From: Pseudomonas viridiflava
Lineage (GTDB): Bacteria; Pseudomonadota; Gammaproteobacteria; Pseudomonadales; Pseudomonadaceae
Assembly: GCF_900591205.1 (NCBI RefSeq)
Contig: NZ_UUPU01000074.1
Span: 1 to 64,000 of the forward strand
Reading direction: 5' to 3'
Length of the DNA stretch: 64,000 nt
Of the stretch, positions 45,969 through 53,027 are shown one piece after another. The translations under genes and the position numbers were made by a program. The notes below the pieces were generated by a model, which was given only the letters and a program-made list of their open reading frames with translations, ran no database searches and was not told where the DNA came from. Every line of letters starts with the position of its first letter. Position 1 is the stretch's first letter.

Positions 45969-45994
45969 AAAACGCCCCGGTGTGCGGGGCGTTT
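45969..45994 (-). terminator. Intrinsic terminator at the end of the fibre module
   Basis: AAACGCCCC and GGGGCGTTT form a 9-bp stem with a 7-nt loop, followed on the minus strand by TTTTCTTTT. It overlaps the stop codon of the fibre-chaperone gene. Confidence 0.85.
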
Positions 45995-46421
45995 ATTTGG
46001 TTTGTTCGGCGATCCAGGCCGGCGCTGATGGTCGATGTTCGTTATCCGGGAAGTCCGGCGATTGTGGCCAGTCGCGCAACGCCTGAATAAACACAAGCAA
46101 CTGCGAAAATTGCTCGGCGTTAAGCGCGGTTTGCTCCGATAGCTCAACCTGATCCCGGTGACGCTCACGCAACCACATGACCGAGGCCAGCTCACTCTCC
46201 CGCCACGACCGCTCATGCGCTGCTGGATCAACCTCCACCTTTGGTGCGTCGATCAAGTACGGAAGCCCGCGCTCGTCATGGGCTCTGACCTGTCCGTCTG
46301 CTGGGTTACCAATGACGGACCAGTACAACTCTTGACTAATTTCCACAGCATCATCGGGAATTAACGAGTGAACTCCAGATAAGTAAGTCGTTTGCGTAGT
46401 TTTACTGTAAAGCCTCTGCAT
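45993..46421 (-). CDS. Tail fibre assembly chaperone
   Basis: 142 aa. Helps fold or attach the fibre encoded just upstream. The N-terminus carries a short beta part (LYSKTTQTTYLSG) and the C-terminal half is the helical tail-assembly chaperone domain (RERHRDQVELSEQTALNAEQFSQLLVFIQALRDWPQ). Usually specific to its own fibre, so they travel together. Confidence 0.85.
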   Translation of the reverse strand: MQRLYSKTTQTTYLSGVHSLIPDDAVEISQELYWSVIGNPADGQVRAHDERGLPYLIDAPKVEVDPAAHERSWRESELASVMWLRERHRDQVELSEQTALNAEQFSQLLVFIQALRDWPQSPDFPDNEHRPSAPAWIAEQTK

Positions 46422-46432
46422 AAATCCCCCTG

Positions 46433-47869
46433 CTATTTACCAATTGCCACATATTCATAGCCTTGAGACGCCGTACCAACGCCGCCGCCATTGTTGGCAT
46501 AGCGCCGCCCGACACGCACCGTATTCAGCGTGGTCACTGATTTATCCCAGTAGCAATTAATGCCTTGGCCGTCGGATATGGCGCCGCGCATCGTCGGAAT
46601 CACCTTATAAACAACGGTAGGGAACGCCATAGGAAAGGGCGCATTGAAAGCGTCTGCAACGTTATCCGCCACTGACCCCCATTGAATAATCCAGCCGCCC
46701 AACCACGTTGGGAAAACCACATATCCATTTGCCCCAAAACTAAAAGACACACCCCAGCGCAACTTCTTAGGTGTGACAATTGTTGCGTCATCAAGACCGA
46801 TATCAACCTGGACCTGAGTCGCAACCTTAGCCGTGCCTTGATTGGTCTCTGCGGCTTGAGCAGCCAGTGCGGCCAGCGTCGCAATATCAATGTTTCCCTG
46901 ATTAATGGGTGCGTTCCAGGCTTTAATGCACCACATTACTGCCAGGTTGCGCGGTCGAGTCTCCGTATCACCTGTAAAACCGACGTTGTAGAGCGTGTCG
47001 TAATTATTGCCGCCCAGTGACTTCGCACCCGTCGCAACTGAGGCAGAGTTGATACCTGTTTGATTGGGAGGAGTATGGGTATGGCTCTTGAAAGCGTCAG
47101 CTTGATAACTCGCTAGAGTACGACCAGCATCTATCCCTCGCCCGTGATCCCATCCCCGAAAGAACTCCCCCCTGGACTCCGGTAACCGCGTATAGCCCAC
47201 CGCATCACCGGCAACGTTAAACTTCTTCGCCAAATAGGCAGCCAGGTCCGGATAAAGTGCGTCCTTGAACAAGCTGTTATCCACTTCCAGATATCCCGGC
47301 GGCACAGCCCCCAGCGGAAACGGCACCATCACCCCGACCGGCAACGCCGAAGCCTTGGCAATCATCGACTCAATCTCTGCCTTGGAATACGTGCCCTTCG
47401 ACAGGTAATCCATCACCCAGGCCCGAGTCGCCTTCACCACCGTGTCATCAATCAACAACGTCACGATCGCGGCATTACTCGTTTCAAAGATCGAACGAAT
47501 ATAAAACTCTTTCCCCGACCCCGACGTCGCCAGCACCGGTTTATACGACTCCGGATATTTAACGACTGCATACAAAATCCCGGTATCCGTCCACAGCCCG
47601 GCCTCCCGCACATACCATCCGCCCACCTCCGAGGGAATGGTGACTTCGGCCATCAGCCAATTCGCGTTTTTCTCGTCCTGAAACAACGCATTCAAAGGCC
47701 CGCGCCACACTTCGCGCTTAAGCGCCTTGGCACTGGCATCAGGGTTGTAGACGGCGCCATTGCCGTCGCCGACGGAAATCTGCGCCAGTTTGATCGGTAC
47801 GCCGGCCGCCTTGCAGGCGGTTTCGTAGGCGATCCCCGCGTCGGTGAGCAGGGTGTAATAGTCAGCCAT
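46433..47869 (-). CDS. Tail fibre (receptor-binding) protein
   Basis: 478 aa. N-terminal baseplate-attachment domain at about 1-165 (MADYYTLLTDAGIAYETACK, REAGLWTDTGILYAVVKYPE); a tail-collar segment at about 170-300 (PLGAVPPGYLEVDNSLF, RLPESRGEFFRGWDHGRG, SHTHTPP); and a C-terminal tip from about 380. The tip sequence is visibly more AT-rich than the N-terminal part, as expected when receptor-binding ends are exchanged. It should decide which surface sugar, and hence which strains, are hit. Confidence 0.92.
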   Translation of the reverse strand: MADYYTLLTDAGIAYETACKAAGVPIKLAQISVGDGNGAVYNPDASAKALKREVWRGPLNALFQDEKNANWLMAEVTIPSEVGGWYVREAGLWTDTGILYAVVKYPESYKPVLATSGSGKEFYIRSIFETSNAAIVTLLIDDTVVKATRAWVMDYLSKGTYSKAEIESMIAKASALPVGVMVPFPLGAVPPGYLEVDNSLFKDALYPDLAAYLAKKFNVAGDAVGYTRLPESRGEFFRGWDHGRGIDAGRTLASYQADAFKSHTHTPPNQTGINSASVATGAKSLGGNNYDTLYNVGFTGDTETRPRNLAVMWCIKAWNAPINQGNIDIATLAALAAQAAETNQGTAKVATQVQVDIGLDDATIVTPKKLRWGVSFSFGANGYVVFPTWLGGWIIQWGSVADNVADAFNAPFPMAFPTVVYKVIPTMRGAISDGQGINCYWDKSVTTLNTVRVGRRYANNGGGVGTASQGYEYVAIGK

Positions 47870-48499
47870 TTAGTGCTCCTGTGGATAAAGGGTGGTGGTT
47901 TCGACGGTGTAGAGCGCGGCCGCCATAAAGGCGCGGCCCGAAGCCTCGACACCCGTCAGCACGCGGGGAAAAATCGTGGTCAGCTCGCCGCACAGCGTGG
48001 CCGCGCCGATGCTGTGGCGGCCGGAGGCGCTCAGGCCCACAGAGATCGACAGGATGTCGCGCTCACTCTTGGCGTCCGCCAGGCGGCGGTTGAGTCGGGC
48101 GTCGACGGTTTCGCTGTAGGGCAATTCGGTCCAGGCGCGTACGGCAAAGCTGTAGGGCACACCCGGCGGTGTCTGCTCGTACCAAGCGTGCACTTCGGGG
48201 CTCAGTTGCAGGCCCTTGGCTGCATTTTCGAGCGCCTGGCGGGTGCCGGCCTGGCGTGCGGTGGGCCAGGCGAGTTTGACGGTCAGGCGCTTCTCGACCT
48301 CGGGGGCCGTGGTGCTCCACTCATTCACCGCACGATCCGCCGCCAGGTAGGGCAAGAACGCCGCCGGTGTGCGATCCGGGTCCATCAGTTCAGGAAACGG
48401 CGGCGTAACCCGCTCCAGCAAATGGCCGAAACCCAGGTCCAGCGCCTTTTCCAGCGGTGAGCTGTTGGCGGGCAACAGGCTCGCTTTGGGTTCACTCAT
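47870..48499 (-). CDS. Baseplate protein I
   Basis: 209 aa. P2 gpI-like baseplate protein (PLEKALDLGFGHLLERV, LPYLAADRAVNEW), helping seat the fibre. The start at 48499 overlaps the gpJ stop by 4 nt (ATGA), and its stop touches the fibre start. Confidence 0.9.
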   Translation of the reverse strand: MSEPKASLLPANSSPLEKALDLGFGHLLERVTPPFPELMDPDRTPAAFLPYLAADRAVNEWSTTAPEVEKRLTVKLAWPTARQAGTRQALENAAKGLQLSPEVHAWYEQTPPGVPYSFAVRAWTELPYSETVDARLNRRLADAKSERDILSISVGLSASGRHSIGAATLCGELTTIFPRVLTGVEASGRAFMAAALYTVETTTLYPQEH

Positions 48500-49491
48500 A
48501 GTGTGCGCACCTCCACCTCGACGCCCGTGCAATACGGGGCCTGGAATGCGGTACTGATGATCGGCTCCAGCGGTTCGAGGATCTGCAGTTGCGCAGCCCC
48601 CGCGCTGTGGATGGCATAGTCGATCCAGCTCGGGTCCACTCGCCCTTCCAGGCGATGGCAGGAGTCGGCATAGGTTTGCAGCAGTCGCTGCGCGGCCACT
48701 TGGGTCAGGCCCGAATCCGGGCCGGCGTTGATCTTGGCCACCACACGGATCTTGTAGGGTTGAATCTGCGCCCCTTGGACGGTGACAAGATCGGTTTCCG
48801 GCCGTACATCCGGCCGTGCGAAATGTCGCCGCACGCCGTCAAGCAAATCGGCGGAAACACTGCCGTCGCCGTCCCGGGACAGCACAGTGACCATCACCTC
48901 GCCAGGGGCGGTGCGCCGTCCATTGCCGTCCTTGACCTGAGCCGCATAGCCGTCCGGGTCGAAGGTGTAGCTGACGGTTACCACGCCCGGCGTGGCGCTC
49001 TGCACCTTGACCGACGGCCGCTCACCGAGGGTGAACACCTCACGACGGTACTGCATGCGTGAACCCGCTGCCGGCGCATGGGGCGCCAGGTAATAGCGCA
49101 GGCGGGCGTCGTCGTCGCTTTCCAGAATCGGCGGCACGGGGGGGAACGCGGCCGGGTCGCCGGGGTCCAGCACCTGGCGTTCCAGGCCCATATCGGCCAG
49201 GCGTGCATCCAGGTTGCTGCCGGTGGCCCACCACGCCAGCATCTGCTTGATGCGAGCGTTGTACTTGCGCTCGTGGGTTTGCAGGCGCACGCAAAAAGCT
49301 TCCAGAGCCAGGGTCAGCAGTTCGCTTTCATTGTCGAGGCTGACCTTGAGTTTGGCCGCGCTTTGCGGCGCCCGCGTGGCAACATAATCGACGACAAACG
49401 CCTTGAACTCAGCCAGCAGCGGCTCAAACGCGTCGACCGCGATAATCGCCGGTTCCGCCAGTTGGTTCTGGCCAGGGATCAGCATGCTCAT
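48496..49491 (-). CDS. Baseplate wedge protein J
   Basis: 331 aa. P2 gpJ-like wedge protein with a helical N-terminus (FEPLLAEFKAFVVDYV), a DPGDPAAFPPVPPILESDDDARLR segment and a C-terminal repeat. Overlaps gpW and gpI by 4 nt each. ATG at 49485 is a possible alternative start. Confidence 0.92.
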   Translation of the reverse strand: MSMLIPGQNQLAEPAIIAVDAFEPLLAEFKAFVVDYVATRAPQSAAKLKVSLDNESELLTLALEAFCVRLQTHERKYNARIKQMLAWWATGSNLDARLADMGLERQVLDPGDPAAFPPVPPILESDDDARLRYYLAPHAPAAGSRMQYRREVFTLGERPSVKVQSATPGVVTVSYTFDPDGYAAQVKDGNGRRTAPGEVMVTVLSRDGDGSVSADLLDGVRRHFARPDVRPETDLVTVQGAQIQPYKIRVVAKINAGPDSGLTQVAAQRLLQTYADSCHRLEGRVDPSWIDYAIHSAGAAQLQILEPLEPIISTAFQAPYCTGVEVEVRTL

Positions 49492-49820
49492 GTCACGACC
49501 TCGAAGGCTTGTTGGCGGTTTTTCCAGGTGCCGGCAAAACGCAGTAACACACCTGCGCCCTGGCGGGTGGCCACGATGACCTGGGGCTGGAAGTCGGCGA
49601 TGCCGTTCTGGACGTTGTAAAACGCTTGGGCGGCGTGGCTTTGAGCGAGGATCAACACGTCGTCGCCAAGGTTCTGGCCCAGCAGTTGCGCGATCATCGA
49701 GCCGTACAGCGGACGCTTCTGACGAGTGCCCACGGGGGTGGTCAGCGCTCGGGTGGCGCGCTGTACGAATTGCAGCCAGTCATCCACGGCTGCCCCGGTG
49801 TTCCTGTCGATTCCGATCAT
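49488..49820 (-). CDS. Baseplate protein W (gp25-like)
   Basis: 110 aa. P2 gpW/T4 gp25-like: core baseplate sheath initiator (RATRALTTPVGTRQKRPLYGSMIAQLL). Confidence 0.92.
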   Translation of the reverse strand: MIGIDRNTGAAVDDWLQFVQRATRALTTPVGTRQKRPLYGSMIAQLLGQNLGDDVLILAQSHAAQAFYNVQNGIADFQPQVIVATRQGAGVLLRFAGTWKNRQQAFEVVT

Positions 49821-49829
49821 GGCAAATCC

Positions 49830-50441
49830 TTATGCGCTGCTGATCACACGGCCCTGGTGATCCACCACCGGGCCGCTTAAATGCACGCCGGCGGCATCCA
49901 GCAACAGGCCGGTGGCGCCGAGTTGCAGGCTGATGCTCTGGGCGTTCAGGCTCAAGCGGGCGGCACCGACGGTGATGTCGACCTGCTCGCGGGAGCCACT
50001 GACGGTGGTTGGGCCGTTAACCCAGTTGAAGAGGTGACTGGCATCGTCGTAATCGCTTTGGGTGCCGTCCTGATGGCGCCGTCGGGTCAACGAAGCAACG
50101 CTGGACACCGGCGGATAGAGACTACTGTTAAGCCCGAACAAGGCCACAGACTGCGCGCCGCCTTCCCCGCCGCCATAGTTGAGTAGAAGGCATTGTTCGC
50201 CGACTGACGGAATGCGGGTTTCGGTTTGCGCGCCAGCACTCGGGTTAAAAAACCGAATCGCCGGGCTGAGCAAATCACCGTGGCTGACCTTGCAGGTGTT
50301 GCCGGCGGCGTCGACCTCCTGGCACACGCCAATCCGGCAGAAACTTTCCGCCCTTCGGTAAAGATCTTCGAGCTGGCCTTCCATTTCCGCCAGGCGCTCG
50401 ACGATCGGCCCCAGTTGCATGCGTAGCAATGCGTCAAACAT
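49830..50441 (-). CDS. Baseplate spike protein V
   Basis: 203 aa. P2 gpV-like membrane-piercing spike: an OB-like N-terminal domain (CRIGVCQEVDAAGNTCKV, SVGEQCLLLNYGGGEGGA) then a repetitive beta-helix (SREQVDITVGAARLSLNAQSISLQ). No HxH iron-binding tip is seen at the very end, unlike P2. Confidence 0.9.
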   Translation of the reverse strand: MFDALLRMQLGPIVERLAEMEGQLEDLYRRAESFCRIGVCQEVDAAGNTCKVSHGDLLSPAIRFFNPSAGAQTETRIPSVGEQCLLLNYGGGEGGAQSVALFGLNSSLYPPVSSVASLTRRRHQDGTQSDYDDASHLFNWVNGPTTVSGSREQVDITVGAARLSLNAQSISLQLGATGLLLDAAGVHLSGPVVDHQGRVISSA

Positions 50442-50444
50442 GGA

Positions 50445-50960
50445 CTACTCCTGCAGCGGCCGGTATTGATCCGGATCGTCGATATTCGAGACTTCCCAGG
50501 TGCAGGCAAACAGCGGTTTGCCTGTGGGATCTTCGAGCAGCGACGAGCCGAGGTAGAGGGTTTGGGTGAAGGACACGGTCCAGGTGTCGTAGTCCGTTTC
50601 CGCGCTGCTGAGACCAGAGGGCGCGGCGACGATCGCCGTGGGCAAGTCGCACTGGCCGGGCGGCAGGCCCCAGCGGTTATCCAGTGCAAGGTCCATCAAT
50701 TGGCTGGCCAGGTCGCAAGCATCATACGGCGCTGCCCCACTGGCCACCGTGGCCCTGAGTGAAACCAATAAGGCATGCGGCTTGCGGCCCTCAAGCGAAC
50801 GCACGCCAGGGCCATTGCGCTCCACGCTGATCAACACGCCGGTTTTATCCTCGGCGCCGCTGAAATCCTGGTAGCTGCCCACACGCAATTGTGGGAAGGC
50901 GCTCTTCAGCGCCGCCCCTATCGCCACGGGCAGTTGGGAAGGTTTTTCGATAAGAGTCAT
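50445..50960 (-). CDS. Conserved tail-associated protein of unknown function
   Basis: 171 aa starting MTLIEKPSQLPVAIGAALK. It lies between the holin and the spike gene, 3 nt from the latter, the place of PA0615 in R pyocins. It resembles gp37-like tail proteins in its secondary structure pattern, but I cannot name a family. Beta-rich with a GSSLLEDPTGKP loop. Confidence 0.65.
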   Translation of the reverse strand: MTLIEKPSQLPVAIGAALKSAFPQLRVGSYQDFSGAEDKTGVLISVERNGPGVRSLEGRKPHALLVSLRATVASGAAPYDACDLASQLMDLALDNRWGLPPGQCDLPTAIVAAPSGLSSAETDYDTWTVSFTQTLYLGSSLLEDPTGKPLFACTWEVSNIDDPDQYRPLQE

Positions 50961-50981
50961 TACGTTGCGTCCTTGCAGCGA

Positions 50982-51326
50982 TTACTGCTGATCCGGGCGA
51001 GAGGGTGGGGCCTCGTTGACCCCGATGCGCTTGGCCGCCCAGCGTTCGTAAAGGCCGATGGCCACGTCCGCGCCGGCCATGGCCGTCAGACAACCAATGG
51101 CCCCGGCAGTCCAGATCGACATGCCGGCGGCGTAGCACAGCATCAATGCCGAGACCCCGCAGACCATGCACGCCCCGGACCGCAAAGCCAGGCGCCGTAG
51201 CAGCGACCAGCCTCGAGCGCCCTCCTTGTCGGCGCGCCACATTTCGCCGGATACGCCGCCAATCAAGGCCAGTGCGATCACCAGCCAGATAGGCATTTCC
51301 GCTAACGCTTGCTGCTCGTTTGTCAT
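50982..51326 (-). CDS. Holin
   Basis: 114 aa. Three hydrophobic segments: about 12-27 (PIWLVIALALIGGVSG), 46-66 (LALRSGACMVCGVSALMLCYA) and 70-90 (SIWTAGAIGCLTAMAGADVAI), with a charged C-terminus. It forms the inner-membrane hole that lets the endolysin out. First gene of the tailocin transcript; strong SD AGGAGG. Confidence 0.85.
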   Translation of the reverse strand: MTNEQQALAEMPIWLVIALALIGGVSGEMWRADKEGARGWSLLRRLALRSGACMVCGVSALMLCYAAGMSIWTAGAIGCLTAMAGADVAIGLYERWAAKRIGVNEAPPSRPDQQ

Positions 51327-51401
51327 GTCACGCCTCCTGGCTGAGCATTACCGGCACAGGGCCGGTGTGTTGGGTAAATCCATTTATAGGTTGGCATTCC
51401 A

Positions 51402-51425
51402 AAAAGCCCGGTTGCCCGGGCTTTT
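51402..51425 (-). terminator. Intrinsic terminator in the tailocin leader
   Basis: AAAAGCCCGG and CCGGGCTTTT make a 10-bp stem; on the minus strand TTTTTGG follows. It lies between the tailocin promoter and the holin gene, 76 nt before the start codon, so read-through or antitermination would be required for full expression. The shorter plus-strand tract makes the minus direction more likely. Confidence 0.7.
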
Positions 51426-51626
51426 CAGTAATGCTGTCCTCGGTCTTTCGGCGCTACTGGCGCGGTACGGACCTTTCCTCAATGTTTTTCCGACCACGAT
51501 CCCTGTCTGCCGGATAACTGCTTCTGGTGCTTTACGCTGCACACCCGGGTCAGTTGCCAACCCTCTGAACCGTTTAGGCCGGTTCATCGCTGCCTGTGTT
51601 TGTGAAACCTTGAAACTAAAGAGCGT

Positions 51627-51728
51627 CGGCATCCTTGCCGGTGTTGCCTGGCGTCCTTGCCATCGCTCTGATGGCGTCCTTGCCGATGTTGCGGGCCTTC
51701 CTTGTATTGACTGGCAGCATCCTTGCCG
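51627..51728 (-). promoter_or_regulatory. Phased GGA-hairpin array in the tailocin leader (possible Rsm-protein sites)
   Basis: In the RNA, the core GGCAAGGA recurs at 51727, 51684, 51661 and 51639 (3' to 5' of coordinates), with a weaker ACAAGGAA at about 51706. Start-to-start steps are 21-23 nt. Hairpins with a six-base AAGGAY loop form at 51715-51728 (one G-U pair), 51673-51684 (3 bp), 51649-51662 (CGGC-like 4 bp: UGGC/GCCA) and 51627-51640 (CGGC/GCCG). RsmA/CsrA proteins bind ANGGA in such loops. The array starts about 25 nt after the predicted transcript start. Confidence 0.6.
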
Positions 51729-51760
51729 CCTCCACCACCTTGTTGGCTGGCTTGAGACGA

Positions 51761-51789
51761 AGAATATGCATGTATGCATATACAGTCAA
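51761..51789 (-). promoter_or_regulatory. Sigma-70 promoter of the tailocin operon
   Basis: Minus strand TTGACT (51789-51784), exactly 17 nt spacer, TATTCT (51766-51761). Transcription would start near 51754. The position just after the prtR terminator and within the repressor-type palindromes supports it. Confidence 0.82.
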
Positions 51790-51835
51790 TGCACAAATGC
51801 ATTTATTTTTGGCCTAGAAATGCATGAATGCATTT
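51765..51835. promoter_or_regulatory. Three repressor-type operators over the tailocin promoter
   Basis: Pairs of ATGCA(T/C) half-sites 8 nt apart occur at 51765-51780 (TATGCATGTATGCATA, filling the promoter spacer), 51788-51803 (AATGCACAAATGCATT, on the -35) and 51819-51834 (AATGCATGAATGCATT). Like sites lie upstream of prtR, so PrtR is the likely binder. Confidence 0.75.
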
Positions 51836-51875
51836 TTGCTTTCCGGGTCAGGGGTTTACCTGTTTTCTACAGGCG

Positions 51876-51901
51876 AAAAAAAACCCGCGCATTGGCGGGC
51901 T
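51876..51901 (-). terminator. Intrinsic terminator of prtR
   Basis: On the minus strand CCCGC, a 6-nt loop and GCGGG are followed by eight T, 19 nt after the prtR stop. It separates repressor and tailocin transcripts. Confidence 0.88.
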
Positions 51902-51919
51902 TTGTCTTACGTAAGGAGG

Positions 51920-52654
51920 TTAACGAGCGTACATGCCCCACCAGAATACGTGGCCTAGGATACTGATCTGCTCATCCTGAATATCCTGGAAGCTGTAGTC
52001 CTCATCCGGGTGCTCATCGCGATTGAAACTGCGCAGGCGAATCCCCGAAGGCAGGCGGTAGAGCTGTTTCACCCGCAACTGGCCGTTGTGATTGATGGCA
52101 TACAGGTCACCATCGACGATGTCGCCAATGCCGCTTTTGCCCGCATTCACTCCGACAGTGGCACCGTCGCGCAGCACTGGCAACATACTGTTGCCGCGCA
52201 CCGTCACACATTTGGCCTGGTCGAACTGCACACCGTTATGCCGCAAGCTGCGTTTGCCAAAACGCAGGCTGGCCTTTTCGCTTTCCTCGATGACGAATCT
52301 TCCTGATCCAGCAGCCAATTCAACCTCGCGCAGAAAGGGGATCGACACCTCGTCATCATTAACGGGCGTGTCGTCGTCCCACAGGCTTATGTCCTTGAGT
52401 TCCGAATGCATCGGGTCGCGCCCGTCATCGCGCAAAGCCGTTACCGCAGCGCGCCCGCGCAGTTGGTCGGTGCTGACCCGAAAGTACTCGGCGATGCGCG
52501 AGATGTGTTTGTCCGACGGATCCACGATCTTGCCGCTGAGGATCCGGGACAACGTGGATTGAGGCACGCCGGTACGCCGGTGAAGCTCCGTGGGGGAGAT
52601 CCGGTCGCGGTCCAGCAGTTCTCTTAAAACGATAGAAACGTTGCGTTTTTGCAT
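51920..52654 (-). CDS. prtR: PrtR/CI-like, self-cleaving tailocin repressor
   Basis: 244 aa. N-terminal HTH (residues about 18-62, PTELHRRTGVPQSTLSRILSG) and LexA-fold peptidase: cleavage bond Ala115-Gly116 (ELAAGSG), nucleophile Ser156 (GNSMLPV), Lys196 (RVKQLYR). RecA filaments would trigger self-cleavage and so switch the tailocin on after DNA damage. I start at 52654 (MQKRNVSIVL); upstream codons read into the operators. No PrtN-type activator gene is visible anywhere in the cluster. Confidence 0.9.
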   Translation of the reverse strand: MQKRNVSIVLRELLDRDRISPTELHRRTGVPQSTLSRILSGKIVDPSDKHISRIAEYFRVSTDQLRGRAAVTALRDDGRDPMHSELKDISLWDDDTPVNDDEVSIPFLREVELAAGSGRFVIEESEKASLRFGKRSLRHNGVQFDQAKCVTVRGNSMLPVLRDGATVGVNAGKSGIGDIVDGDLYAINHNGQLRVKQLYRLPSGIRLRSFNRDEHPDEDYSFQDIQDEQISILGHVFWWGMYAR

Positions 52655-53027
52655 AACAGGGATAGTGACGGGAGATTTTTGGCTTGGCAAATGCTAATTA
52701 GCATTTTTTATGCATAAAAATGCATTTTTTGTGCCTCGATGCCTATGCGCTTGTGATGATCAACACGGCGTGGCGCCCGGCACCCGAAGAGAATTCAACC
52801 TGGTGAGCTACTTTACGTTACCCGCATTGGCCGGCCCTACGACCCGCGGAGAAACCGCAAACAAAATGCAATAGTGGTCTAGAATCTTACAAGAAGTCTA
52901 AGCGCACTGCTGAATACGTGCTGACTTAGCTTCATGCCAAGCCCCTTTGGCAGTCATCGGCACCAAGTCGTACTTGTAGTTAGTGCCCCCTAACAGGTAG
53001 CCATACAAGCATGGACTTTGATCGCCT
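52655..53027. other. prtR upstream region
   Basis: The first 75 nt hold the prtR operators. The remaining 300 nt to the glycosyltransferase gene at 53028 are moderately AT-rich with no convincing gene, terminator or RNA; a promoter for the plus-strand genes should be here. Confidence 0.5.
52690..52726. promoter_or_regulatory. Operators upstream of prtR
   Basis: AATGCTAATTAGCATT (52690-52705) is a perfect palindrome, and ATGCATAAAAATGCAT (52710-52725) repeats the ATGCAT half-site of the tailocin promoter with a spacing of 10 instead of 8. Fits autoregulation of the repressor. Confidence 0.72.

Larger units (their letters stand above)
39143..52726 (-). mobile_element. R-type tailocin (phage-tail bacteriocin) cluster
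   Basis: Everything needed for a contractile tail, lysis and control is present and co-oriented: repressor, holin, baseplate V/W/J/I, fibre and chaperone, sheath FI, tube FII, E/E', tape measure, U, X, D, endolysin, Rz/Rz1. No capsid, portal, terminase, replication or integrase gene exists, which separates it from a prophage. The gene order equals that of P. aeruginosa R pyocins, but the site here is between pncC and mutS, a known tailocin site in the P. fluorescens group. I found no att repeats. Confidence 0.93.

Noticed and set aside
51384..51779. 131-codon frame across the tailocin leader
   Set aside because: It begins inside the promoter, has unlikely composition, and the phased hairpins explain the sequence better.
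39143..52726. Complete prophage
   Set aside because: No integrase, portal, capsid, terminase or replication gene is present, and no att repeats were found.
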